Shown: one piece after another, positions 32,271 to 40,136 of the stretch
Numbering within the stretch: position 1 is the first letter of the stretch
How the letters are laid out: the number at the start of each line of letters is the position of its first letter
DNA from: SIG437 sp045576235
GTDB taxonomy: Bacteria > Bacillota > Clostridia > UBA1381 > UBA9506
DNA length: 50,235 nt
Assembly (NCBI GenBank): GCA_045576235.1
Contig: JAZNGA010000027.1
Location: 1 to 50,235, forward strand
Direction: 5' to 3'
Translations under genes and position numbers: made by a program
Notes under the pieces: generated by a model
Seen by the model: the letters and a program-made list of their open reading frames with translations, nothing else
Told to the model about the DNA's origin: nothing
The model's database searches: none

Positions 32271-33662
32271 ATGAACATAATCAAAGAAAAAGCGTTTTAT
32301 AAAAATGTGCTTGCCATAGTAATTCCGATAGCTATGCAGAATTTTATATCGGTTGCGCTTTCCATGATGGACACGATAATGCTTGGTCGTGCTGATGATG
32401 TCGGAATTTTGCTTTCGGCCTCATCTCTTGCAAATCAGCCTTTTTTTCTTTTGAATGTAATCACATTCGGCATAGCAGGAGCATCGACAGTTCTGCTTTC
32501 ACAATATTGGGGAAAAAGGGACATGGCATCTATCCGTTCTGTCTTGTCGATAATCATAAAGATTTCCTTTGTGTTTTCGCTTGTGGCAGGCCTCGTTGTG
32601 CTGATTTTTCCCGAGTGGGTTTTAAGTCTTTATTCAAATAACGAACAGATTATCGAAAGCGGTGTTAAATATTTAAGGATAATAGGCTATGCTTATTTTA
32701 TTTACGGCGTGACAAACACGGTGATTTGTGCTATCAGAAATGTTGAAATTGTTAAAGTTTCAGTTGTTGTAAACATATCATCGTTTACAATTAATGTTTT
32801 TTTGAACTGGGTACTGATTTTTGGTAATTTAGGGGCACCGCGTATGGGGATTGAAGGAGCTGCTATTGCCACGCTAATTGCAAGAATTGTAGAATTCTGC
32901 GTGATGTGTGTTTATCTTTTTGTCGTTGACAAAAGAATTAAATTCAGGTTTAAAAACCTTTTTGAATTCAACAAGGTGCTTTTTAAAGATTTATTAAAGC
33001 ATGGCGCACCTTTTGCCCTGGTTGAAGTTTTATGGTCGTTTGGAATAACGGTGCAAAATGCCGTCATAGGTCACATTGATTATTGCGTAGGCGACCCCGT
33101 TGCCGCAAATGCTATAATGGGCGTTGTCCAGCAACTTTCAACAATAGTGATGTTCGGTGTGGCAAATGCTGCGGCTGTGCTCGTGGGAAAAGCGATAGGT
33201 GAAAACGATTTTGACACAGCAGTTTTAAGAGCAAACACATTTAAATATTTATTTGTGCTTATGGGAATTTTATCGTGTCTTGTGATTCTGGCGGTTAAAG
33301 ACATTGCAGTTGAGTTTTACACCGTTCCTTTAGAGACAAAAATTCTTGCAAAGCAGCTTATGGTCGTAATGGCAGTTCAGTCGATTTTTATTTCAATTTC
33401 AAACGGAGCGTTGGTTGGCACTTTAAGGGGAGCGGGAGACACGAAATTTTGTCTTTATTCCGATATGGTGACAATCTGGGGCTTTTCTGTTCCTGTTGCT
33501 TTTATAAGCGCTTTCTGGCTTAAGCTTCCTGTTCCTTGGGTGCTCTTTCTTATGAAGTCAGACGAAACAATCAAAACAGTTTTGTGCTGGATAAGAATGG
33601 GCGGAAGAAAGTGGCTGAACTCGGTGACGCGCGATTTTGACGAAAACGGAGAGGCTTTTTAA
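32271..33662 (+). CDS. MATE family efflux transporter (first copy)
   Basis: A 463-residue polytopic transporter of the MATE family, which exports drugs or metabolites in exchange for Na+ or H+. The two-fold repeat is visible: NVLAIVIPIAMQNFISVALS with MMDTIMLGRADD in the first half, HGAPFALVEVLWSFGITVQN and GTLRGAGDTKFCL in the second. About 12 helices. ATG 32271 is chosen since GGAGG (32262-32266) precedes it; the longer frame passes through the terminator. The C-terminal tail RKWLNSVTRDFDENGEAF is unusually acidic. Confidence 0.93.
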   Translation: MNIIKEKAFYKNVLAIVIPIAMQNFISVALSMMDTIMLGRADDVGILLSASSLANQPFFLLNVITFGIAGASTVLLSQYWGKRDMASIRSVLSIIIKISFVFSLVAGLVVLIFPEWVLSLYSNNEQIIESGVKYLRIIGYAYFIYGVTNTVICAIRNVEIVKVSVVVNISSFTINVFLNWVLIFGNLGAPRMGIEGAAIATLIARIVEFCVMCVYLFVVDKRIKFRFKNLFEFNKVLFKDLLKHGAPFALVEVLWSFGITVQNAVIGHIDYCVGDPVAANAIMGVVQQLSTIVMFGVANAAAVLVGKAIGENDFDTAVLRANTFKYLFVLMGILSCLVILAVKDIAVEFYTVPLETKILAKQLMVVMAVQSIFISISNGALVGTLRGAGDTKFCLYSDMVTIWGFSVPVAFISAFWLKLPVPWVLFLMKSDETIKTVLCWIRMGGRKWLNSVTRDFDENGEAF

Positions 33663-33725
33663 GAGGCTTTTAAAGTCACATAAAAGTATAAGAATTAATA
33701 CTATATACTGAGGTGACAAAGTGAT

Positions 33726-33893
33726 ATGAGAAAATGTTCGTGTGATATTTTAGAAATTATTTGCAGGCTTGAGAGAGAACTGAATCATCTCATAAGAAAA
33801 AAATGTTTTTGCCATGAAAAAACATTTAAAGACTGTTGCTGTGAGAGAAAATCATGCGAATGCAAGATAAAAATAAACGAGCAGGTGCATTAA
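33726..33893 (+). CDS. Cysteine-rich 55-residue miniprotein, unknown
   Basis: An ORF from ATG 33726 to TAA 33893 encodes 55 residues with ten cysteines in pairs and a triplet: CSC near the start, CFC at about 27-29, CCC at 38-40 and CEC at 45-47. It is strongly charged and basic in the middle (ERELNHLIRKK). GAGGTG stands about 11 nt before the ATG. The stop codon lies in the loop of the terminator that follows, which supports real transcription. It lies beside the germination gene gerQ on the opposite strand, so a spore-coat or metal-binding role is possible. I do not recognise the family. Confidence 0.6.
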   Translation: MRKCSCDILEIICRLERELNHLIRKKCFCHEKTFKDCCCERKSCECKIKINEQVH

Positions 33894-33911
33894 GCACCTG
33901 CTCATTTTTTT
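33879..33911. terminator. Terminator shared by the miniprotein and gerQ
   Basis: GAGCAGGTGC (33879-33888) pairs with GCACCTGCTC (33894-33903); the loop ATTAA contains the miniprotein stop, and seven T follow. Confidence 0.85.
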
Positions 33912-34331
33912 CTATCTTCTGTTTGAGGAATATCCACCATTTGCATATCTTCCGTTTTGTGTGTTTCTGCTTCCGGTCATAGCGTTTGTTGTTCTGAAAG
34001 TGTTGCCTATTGGGGGAGTGTTATAGATTGTGACAAACTTGATGGAATAAAGGTCGCATACGACATATCTGTCATCAAGCGGTTCGTAGATTGTGACAAA
34101 ATTTACGCCTGACGCAAAAAGATAACCCTCCTTTTCTACTATTGAGGTTGAGCCTATGAGAAACTGAACAAGAACATAGGCACCAATGTTTGCCTGCAGG
34201 ATTTCGGCGTATGTGTCCTGGTCTTCAGGGTTTGGCGTGGTTTCAGGTCTTGTGCCTGAATTTTGCATATCCTGCATTTCTGTCGTTATATCATTGTTTG
34301 AGCGCATCGTATAATCATTTCCGTTTGCCAT
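33912..34331 (-). CDS. gerQ: Spore coat protein GerQ-like
   Basis: A 139-residue protein whose middle resembles GerQ of Bacillus: YAEILQANIGAYVLVQFLIG, then a beta-rich stretch ending DRYVVCDLYSIKFVTIY. In Bacillus GerQ is cross-linked into the inner spore coat and is needed to place CwlJ there. N- and C-terminal tails are low-complexity, Asn/Thr/Gly/Arg-rich. Its gene lies 103 nt behind cwlJ, the same pair and order as in Bacillus, which supports the call more than the sequence similarity alone. AAAGG is the ribosome site. Confidence 0.75.
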   Translation of the reverse strand: MANGNDYTMRSNNDITTEMQDMQNSGTRPETTPNPEDQDTYAEILQANIGAYVLVQFLIGSTSIVEKEGYLFASGVNFVTIYEPLDDRYVVCDLYSIKFVTIYNTPPIGNTFRTTNAMTGSRNTQNGRYANGGYSSNRR

Positions 34332-34434
34332 ATTTTTTCAAAGCCTTTCTGCCCACATAATATAAATTTCAAACTAACTTATCGTGGGCGGATAAGGTGT
34401 GTGGTTTGGCGTGTGTTGAAAATCATTAGATTCT

Positions 34435-34878
34435 TTATGTGTTAAAATATGCACTGGTCGGGTTATAAAAACAATGCTGTGCTATTCTGACGATGAAATA
34501 TCCGACTCTTGTGGGGAAATTAGATGGACAAGTCGATGAATATGGATTAAAAAACCACAGAGCTTCACCTAAATTATACAGTCGGTTACCGGCTATTGCC
34601 CAGTCTGCTATGTAGTAATGCTCATCTGTCGGATTCATGTTATAGATGTTCTGTGCATTATATACGCCGTTTATATATTCTTTTACGCAAGTGAACTGAT
34701 TGGGCTGAAAGATTATGTTTCTTATGCTTCCGCCCTGACTGACTCTTGCATATTCTCCTCCTGTGGCATAGACTCTGTTCATTACAACACTTGCAACACC
34801 TCTCATCCCGTTGTCACCCTCTCCGCCTGCTTCACATTGAATAAGGCGTGCTAAAAGCTCCCTGTCTGAATATGCCAA
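34435..34878 (-). CDS. cwlJ: Spore cortex-lytic cell wall hydrolase CwlJ
   Basis: A 147-residue cell wall hydrolase (SleB/CwlJ domain), which opens the spore cortex at germination. RLIQCEAGGEGDNGMRGVAS near the N-terminus carries the catalytic glutamate, followed by VMNRV; then SIRNIIFQPNQFTCV and ALWFFNPYSSTCPS. It has no signal peptide or peptidoglycan-binding domain, the CwlJ form rather than SleB. The start is TTG at 34878 with GAGGTGAT upstream. Upstream of gerQ as in Bacillus. A mother-cell sigma E promoter is expected, but I could not identify one with confidence. Confidence 0.9.
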   Translation of the reverse strand: MAYSDRELLARLIQCEAGGEGDNGMRGVASVVMNRVYATGGEYARVSQGGSIRNIIFQPNQFTCVKEYINGVYNAQNIYNMNPTDEHYYIADWAIAGNRLYNLGEALWFFNPYSSTCPSNFPTRVGYFIVRIAQHCFYNPTSAYFNT

Positions 34879-35031
34879 AATATCACCTCAATTTCATAAA
34901 CCGATATTAAAGCATATGAGCCGAATCTGAAAATAATTACAAAAACTTAGTCGTCAAAGAGTCGAACTGATTGTGCCTTATACTTGCCAAATTTTCCTTT
35001 CTAAACCATAATTACTTTGAATCTCCGATGA

Positions 35032-37374
35032 CTAACTGACTTTAGAAACAAGGACAGTCATATCATCTCTTATTTCATCTTGAGAAAGTGCTAAAGCATT
35101 CATTATGATTTCATCAGCCAAGTCCTGAGGTGAGCCACCTTTGAAATTTTCTATGATGCGCTTTAAATGGTTTTTGTCTTCTTTGAGCAAAACATCGCTT
35201 ATTCCGTCTGTTGCCATTATAATATAGTCACCAACGCTTGCATATTCAAGCTCGCAGTCGGCGTTTAAAGCAGAGAAAGCTCCTGCAGGGAGTGAGGAAC
35301 ATTTTATTTCTTTTATTTCGTTGGCGGTCTTTATAAATGAGGAAACAGCTCCTGATTTAATAAATTCCAAAGCGCCGCTATAGAGATTAACAACGCAGAT
35401 GTCTGCTGTTGCGAAGGTTTCTTTTTTTGAGCTGAAAAGCAAAAATGTGTTTATGATTTTTAATGCTGTTTCTTTATCAAAGCCAAGGGTGAGAAGTCTT
35501 TTTATAAGCTCTGTTGTTGTCCTGCTCTGGCGCGAAGCCTCTTTTCCGTGGCCCATTCCGTCTGATAAGCATAAGATATATTTTCCATCTTCAAGAGGAA
35601 GAAAAGCATGACTGTCACCGCTTTTGGTGTTTCCATCGGGGGAGGTTTTTGCAAATCCGACATCTAAAGAAAAGTTTGCCTTTTCTCTGAATTTTAAAAC
35701 ACATTCATCTTTTGAACAGTTTCTTCCCACGGAAAAGACAGGAGTTTCAAGGCAGGCGCCGACAGTTGATGCAATCACTGATGAGCATAAGCGGTTTCCT
35801 TTGCAGGAGGGAGCTTTGATTATCACTTCATAGCAATCCGTTAAGCTCACTCTGACAAAAGAGACGGAAATTCCTTTTTTATCAAGAGCTGCACGAATTT
35901 TTGTTTCTAGCATTTCATCATAGTCAAACCCTTTTTGAAATTGTTTTCTTATTCCGTTTAAAATGAGGGAAATATTTTCAAATTGTTGTGCGACCAAGGT
36001 CTTGCTTTCGTTCACTTTAGATGCCCATCCGAGATTTATTTTATGTATTTCATAGTTTTTGTTCAGCGCTTCTAAAAAATCATCAAATTTGACACATTCT
36101 GAACGAAAACTGCACGGGGCATCAAATTCTATGGCATAGCCCCTGTCGGTCATAGAGTTATATAGCTCTGAAATGTCTGATGCGGTTTTGTCATAGTTTT
36201 TATACCAGCAATATGTGCATAGGCTACAGTTTCTGCAAACGGCATCATAAACTGAGTCAAACACGGAGGTTGGGGAGAGTATGTCGGATTTTGCAGCGTT
36301 TTCGGTCATCTGGGAAAAAATTGATGAGAGCTCGCCAAAGGATTCGGAGATGTGCGATAGCTTGTCTGTTATTGTTTCAAGAGCTCTGCTTTCTCCACTC
36401 GAACGGAATGAAATTCTGCTGCAGTTTAAAAGTTCAGAAAGATGTGAAAAAAAGCTCTTTGGAATGAGAAAAATGATTAAAGCAGCGGAAAACGAGCAGA
36501 AAACATCTATTATTGTAAGCGAGGAGGCGTTAATATAAATTGTGGTCATGGCGTTGGTGAAAATAAATGCAAAGCTAACACCAAGTTTTCCGTAGCGCTT
36601 AAAAAGTCCTGCTACAAAAGCGCTGAGCGTATATGTGCATATGAGCTGTGCAGGCAGGACAGAGGAAAAAGACATAACCACGCCTAAGATGGCTCCCGTT
36701 ATGGTAGAAAGCTGAAAATCTGACGATAAGCTCACGATTAAAATGGCGCAGACAGAAAGGATGTGTCCTGCCTCTTCTAAGCCGGAGACGGTTGAAACTG
36801 AAAGAATTAAGGCTGAATATAGAAAAACAAGGCTTAAAACTTCTTTTGGCTCAAAAAATTTTCTGCTTTTAATTGTTCTTATGAGTTGTGATGCGTTTGA
36901 GAACGCAAAAAATGACAAAAAAGAAATAATCGTTTCAAGGCATAATAGAAGAGTGTCATAAAGAAGAAGCCCTTCAGAAATGACAAAGAGCATTCCGACT
37001 GAAAAAAGCGAGAGTGAGCCCGCCAGCGCAGATATCCATTTCTTTTCTGAAATGTCTTTGTTATAGAGCATCATAAAAAGAAGATAAAGAGCGAGAGTGC
37101 CGATATATTTTAATGATGTGACGGAAATCCCCATAAAAAGAATTCCCAAAAATGCTGCGATCATCCCAAAAGACATTTCGTGTTGTGGGAAGGTTGCGGC
37201 AAAATATGATATACCGAAGGGAGAAAGTGTGCCCAAAATGTTGATTTTACACATGAAAAATGCAAAGAAATATTCCGAAAGCTCGAAAATTATGGTTTTA
37301 AAACGAAAACCTTTTCTTTTTCTGATTTTTTTGACAGCTTCCTCTTGCTTTAGATTTACACTATTTGTTGTCAT
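35032..37374 (-). CDS. spoIIE: Stage II sporulation protein E (SpoIIE phosphatase)
   Basis: A 780-residue membrane phosphatase that dephosphorylates SpoIIAA in the forespore to activate sigma F and helps place the polar septum. The N-terminal half has roughly ten hydrophobic segments (for example GTLSPFGISYFAATFP and LYLLFMMLY). The middle has the cysteine-rich CRNCSLCTYCW segment typical of Clostridial SpoIIE, and the C-terminal PP2C domain includes CLSDGMGHGKEASRQSRTTT, FATADICVVNLYSG, and MATDGISDVLL with DDMTVLV. ATG 37374 follows AAGGAGG; the longer frame from 37428 overlaps the promoter and is rejected. Confidence 0.95.
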   Translation of the reverse strand: MTTNSVNLKQEEAVKKIRKRKGFRFKTIIFELSEYFFAFFMCKINILGTLSPFGISYFAATFPQHEMSFGMIAAFLGILFMGISVTSLKYIGTLALYLLFMMLYNKDISEKKWISALAGSLSLFSVGMLFVISEGLLLYDTLLLCLETIISFLSFFAFSNASQLIRTIKSRKFFEPKEVLSLVFLYSALILSVSTVSGLEEAGHILSVCAILIVSLSSDFQLSTITGAILGVVMSFSSVLPAQLICTYTLSAFVAGLFKRYGKLGVSFAFIFTNAMTTIYINASSLTIIDVFCSFSAALIIFLIPKSFFSHLSELLNCSRISFRSSGESRALETITDKLSHISESFGELSSIFSQMTENAAKSDILSPTSVFDSVYDAVCRNCSLCTYCWYKNYDKTASDISELYNSMTDRGYAIEFDAPCSFRSECVKFDDFLEALNKNYEIHKINLGWASKVNESKTLVAQQFENISLILNGIRKQFQKGFDYDEMLETKIRAALDKKGISVSFVRVSLTDCYEVIIKAPSCKGNRLCSSVIASTVGACLETPVFSVGRNCSKDECVLKFREKANFSLDVGFAKTSPDGNTKSGDSHAFLPLEDGKYILCLSDGMGHGKEASRQSRTTTELIKRLLTLGFDKETALKIINTFLLFSSKKETFATADICVVNLYSGALEFIKSGAVSSFIKTANEIKEIKCSSLPAGAFSALNADCELEYASVGDYIIMATDGISDVLLKEDKNHLKRIIENFKGGSPQDLADEIIMNALALSQDEIRDDMTVLVSKVS

Positions 37375-37413
37375 TTGTTTGTTTTCCTCCTTGAAAAGTT
37401 TTGCTTTTTCTTT

Positions 37414-37446
37414 ATTATAACTTGTCAAACAGGAAAAAATTGTAAA
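37414..37446 (-). promoter_or_regulatory. Spo0A-type spoIIE promoter with 21-bp spacer
   Basis: On the minus strand TTTACA (37446-37441), 21 bp, TATAAT (37419-37414). A 0A-box-like TGTCAAA lies in the spacer (37423-37429 plus), and TGTCGTAA (37479-37472) lies upstream. Consensus 0A box is TGTCGAA. A 21-22-bp spacer is the known Spo0A-dependent layout of Bacillus spoIIE and spoIIG. Confidence 0.65.
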
Positions 37447-37509
37447 ATTATGGAAGGGGATGTATAAAATTTTACGACAAAAAAATTATTGCAGGTGATG
37501 AAAAATGTC

Positions 37510-37531
37510 AAAAAAAAGGGGGGTAGCCCCC
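37510..37531 (-). terminator. Terminator of the B6 kinase/ECF unit
   Basis: Six G and six C around three bases; on the minus strand seven T follow (37516-37510). Confidence 0.85.
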
Positions 37532-37540
37532 CAAAAAAAC

Positions 37541-38035
37541 TTAAAGCTGTTCTTTGACTTTGAATTTGTCAAGATATAGTCCCAAAACAATGAAAAGCAC
37601 GCAGCTTAAAAATGACTGAATTATGTTCCCGATAATTCCTGCAAGCGGAGATAAGAAATTTTGCGTTAATAACGCTTCGTAAATGTAGTATCCGCCCGTG
37701 CAGATGATGAGGGAAGGAATGAGTGCAATTAAGTTTCTTGTGCAGATGATTTTGTTGTTTTTTTGTGAAAAAAATAAAACTGTGATAGCTTTGATAATTA
37801 GAGATGCCGGTGCCCAGAGAGCATATCCGCTGAAAAAGTCGGATAAAGCCGCACCGCCTGCAGCTGCAAAAACTGCATATGGCAGAGGGAGCACAGACGC
37901 GGCGAGATAAATGATTCCGTCGCCGATATGTGCATATCCTGTGTGAACAGGGATGTGGATATAAGCTGTGCAAATAAAAATCAGGGCGGTGAAAACGCCT
38001 GAGGCGCACATAAGTTTTATTTTTGTTCTTTTCAT
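37541..38035 (-). CDS. ECF transporter S component, likely for a B6 vitamer
   Basis: A 164-residue integral membrane substrate-capture subunit of the energy-coupling-factor class, which works with separately encoded EcfA/EcfT. About six hydrophobic helices: LMCASGVFTALIFICTAYI, then GDGIIYLAASVLPLPYAVF with GGAALSDFFSGYALWAPASL, the signature of the TIGR04002/riboflavin-transporter-like S proteins. ATG 38035 follows AAGGAG; the longer frame would overlap the kinase gene. Position 13 nt after a pyridoxal-kinase gene suggests pyridoxine/pyridoxal uptake, an inference from context rather than from binding-site residues. Confidence 0.82.
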   Translation of the reverse strand: MKRTKIKLMCASGVFTALIFICTAYIHIPVHTGYAHIGDGIIYLAASVLPLPYAVFAAAGGAALSDFFSGYALWAPASLIIKAITVLFFSQKNNKIICTRNLIALIPSLIICTGGYYIYEALLTQNFLSPLAGIIGNIIQSFLSCVLFIVLGLYLDKFKVKEQL

Positions 38036-38048
38036 AAACAAAACTCCT

Positions 38049-38873
38049 TTAATAAATTTCTGATAAAAATTCTTCAAAGCAAATTCCGTCTTCTGACGGG
38101 ATTTTAAGCTCATTTGTCAGACGAAGAGCTTTTGTAATAAAAGATGAAGCGTGTTTTACTGAATCGGTGAGACTTTTACCGTTGACCATGTCAGCTGCGA
38201 TGATTGAAGAAAAAACATCTCCTGTTCCTGCGCGGCAGGGACCGACCTTATGTTCTGTCACCAAAGCAGGCTTTTTTCCTTCTTCAAAGATGAAGTTTTC
38301 AAGACTGTCTCCTCGCTCAATGCCTGATATTATGATTTTTTCAGGACCTAAATTGTTAAGCTTTACGCATATTTCATAAAGCTCCTTTTCATCTGCGTTT
38401 TTGTTATATTCCGTTCCCGTTAGGATGCATGCCTCTGTGAGATTTGGAGTCAGAATGTCGGCGCAGGGAACGAGATTTCTCATTTGTTGAGCCAAAGAAG
38501 CAGAATATGTCGGATAGAGAGCACCGTAATCGCCCATAATCGGGTCTATAACGATTGTTGTGTCTTCTTTTTTGAATTCCTCTAAAAAGCTTTTAACTAT
38601 GCTTATTTGTCTGACTGAACCAAGAAAACCGACTAAAATGCCATTGAAACGAAGATTAAGCTTTTTCCACTCGTTTATGTATGCACCCATGTGTTCTGTG
38701 AAGTCAGTATAGTAAAAGCTGTCATATCCCGTGTGGTTTGAAAAAATGGATGTGGGAAGGGGACAACATTGTATTTTCATTGCCGAGATTATTGGCAGGG
38801 AGACTGCAATAGAGCAGCGCCCGAAGCCGCAAAAGTCATTGATAACTGCTATTTTTTTCTGATGATTATGCAA
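38049..38873 (-). CDS. pdxK: Pyridoxal/pyridoxamine kinase
   Basis: A 274-residue ribokinase-superfamily kinase that phosphorylates B6 vitamers in salvage. NDFCGFGRCSIAVSLPIISA matches the N-terminal substrate-binding part, VIDPIMGDYGALYPTY and LTPNLTEACILTG the central region, and VGPCRAGTGDVFSSIIAADM the anionic hole with catalytic Asp (GTGD). Start: TTG at 38873 with GAGG about 10 nt upstream; no ATG fits. Followed by the ECF S component, so the two genes give uptake and trapping of the vitamin. Substrate preference between pyridoxal and pyridoxamine is not readable. Confidence 0.9.
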   Translation of the reverse strand: MHNHQKKIAVINDFCGFGRCSIAVSLPIISAMKIQCCPLPTSIFSNHTGYDSFYYTDFTEHMGAYINEWKKLNLRFNGILVGFLGSVRQISIVKSFLEEFKKEDTTIVIDPIMGDYGALYPTYSASLAQQMRNLVPCADILTPNLTEACILTGTEYNKNADEKELYEICVKLNNLGPEKIIISGIERGDSLENFIFEEGKKPALVTEHKVGPCRAGTGDVFSSIIAADMVNGKSLTDSVKHASSFITKALRLTNELKIPSEDGICFEEFLSEIY

Positions 38874-38988
38874 CGCTACATCGCCTCTTTAATTATTTTG
38901 AAAATATTATATATTAAATTTGATTATATAAAAATAGTCAGAAGATAAGAAAAATATATGACCAGATGATGAAAATTTATGTATTATA

Positions 38989-39017
38989 TTGACAAGCTCC
39001 GGAGGGAGTGATAGAAT
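38989..39017 (+). promoter_or_regulatory. Promoter of the AEC transporter gene
   Basis: TTGACA (38989-38994), 17 bp, TAGAAT (39012-39017). Confidence 0.65.
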
Positions 39018-39046
39018 TATTCAGATGATTTTCGGAGGTGGAAAAA

Positions 39047-39982
39047 ATGAATTTTGGAGTTGTTATAGAGCAGGTTGGCATACTTTCGTTTGTTATGCTG
39101 CTCGGTTTTATTGTAGTTAAAACAGGATATGTTGATGCGAAATATAAAGATGGAATTTCGAAAATTATTGTGAGACTGGTTCTTCCTTGTCTTGTGATTT
39201 CATCAATTTCTGAAAAGGATTTAAGTGCAGAATTTTTAGGTGATATGGCGCTGGTTGTCACACTTTCGCTTTTTTGTATATTCACATTGTTTTGTCTCGG
39301 CGTTTTAAGTGCTAAAATCTTAAAGGTTCCCGAGGAAACAAAGGCGGTTCATAAGCTTCTTGCTACAACGGGAAATGTCATTTTTATCGGCTATCCCATA
39401 ATTTCTTCCGTTTATGGAGAGGAAGGCTTTTTATATGCTATCATATATTGGCTTTTAAATGATTCGTTTTTGTGGACAGTCGGAATTTATATGTTTTCCA
39501 AAGGGAAAACTGAAAACAAAACAGCTTTGTGGAAAAATCTTTTAAATCCAAACACTCTGTCATTTCTTGTGGCAATTATAATGCTGATTTTCAAAATAAA
39601 ACTGCCGCCTGTAATCGGACCTGCAGTTGCGTCGGTTGGCGGACTCACAACATATCTTTCAATGATTTTCATAGGAATGGCGCTTGCTACGGTTGATGTG
39701 AAAAAGGCGTTTAAGAAGTGGTGGATTTTTGCAATTGCTCCGCTGAAATTAGTCGTGATGCCTCTTGTGTTTCTCCTGATTTTTAGAGAGCTTGGAATTA
39801 AAGAGCTGATTTTAGGTGCGATTGTTTTAGAAACAGCGATGCCATCACAGACAGTTCTTTCAATTGTGGCAAATGAACATGACGCAGACTTTGAATATGC
39901 TGCTGTCGGCATGTTTGTCACAACGGTTGCGAGCATGCTCACACTTCCGCTTGTGTGCTATTTTCTTGATGTTTTGATTTAG
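39047..39982 (+). CDS. AEC (auxin efflux carrier) family transporter
   Basis: A 311-residue membrane protein of the AEC/BART family, bacterial members of which carry malonate, malate or other small organic acids. There are ten predicted helices in two halves. Landmarks are GFIVVKTGYVDAKYKDGISK, ATTGNVIFIGYPIISSVYGE with the cross-over motif, and LETAMPSQTVLSIVANEH near the C-terminus. ATG 39047 follows GGAGGTG (39034-39040); the GTG at 39038 overlaps that site. Stands alone behind its own promoter, so substrate cannot be inferred. Confidence 0.92.
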   Translation: MNFGVVIEQVGILSFVMLLGFIVVKTGYVDAKYKDGISKIIVRLVLPCLVISSISEKDLSAEFLGDMALVVTLSLFCIFTLFCLGVLSAKILKVPEETKAVHKLLATTGNVIFIGYPIISSVYGEEGFLYAIIYWLLNDSFLWTVGIYMFSKGKTENKTALWKNLLNPNTLSFLVAIIMLIFKIKLPPVIGPAVASVGGLTTYLSMIFIGMALATVDVKKAFKKWWIFAIAPLKLVVMPLVFLLIFRELGIKELILGAIVLETAMPSQTVLSIVANEHDADFEYAAVGMFVTTVASMLTLPLVCYFLDVLI

Positions 39983-40051
39983 CTGGAAGACTTTCGTTGA
40001 TATTGCTGAAAAAGGGCTTTAAAAAACTGTTGATATTTTGCAGGATTTTTC

Positions 40052-40080
40052 TTGAATTGTTAAAACAATTGTGATAATAT
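40052..40080 (+). promoter_or_regulatory. Promoter with palindromic operator, second MATE gene
   Basis: TTGAAT (40052-40057), 17 bp, TAATAT (40075-40080). The palindrome AATTGTT-AA-AACAATT (40055-40070) overlaps the -35 and spacer, as expected for a repressor site of MarR or TetR type. No regulator gene is adjacent. Confidence 0.5.
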
Positions 40081-40136
40081 TAGCATGTGGAAGCTATAGC
40101 TTTCTGCGGATTGATTTTTTGTTTGGGAGAGAGATT

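Noticed and set aside
34930..35000. Minus-strand AGTTCGACTC that looks like a tRNA T-loop
   Set aside because: The flanking bases do not form a T-stem, and no acceptor, D or anticodon arm can be drawn.
34879..35031. Sigma E or sigma K promoter for cwlJ
   Set aside because: Several CATA-like words occur, but none with a matching -35 at proper distance, so I did not list it.
37375..37428. Longer SpoIIE frame starting at a TTG at 37428
   Set aside because: The extra codons lie over the -10 box and the ribosome binding site; AAGGAGG and ATG 37374 give a natural start.
37569..38009. A 146-residue His/Arg/Cys-rich minus-strand frame
   Set aside because: Shadow of the ECF S-component gene; composition is that of a frame-shifted membrane protein.
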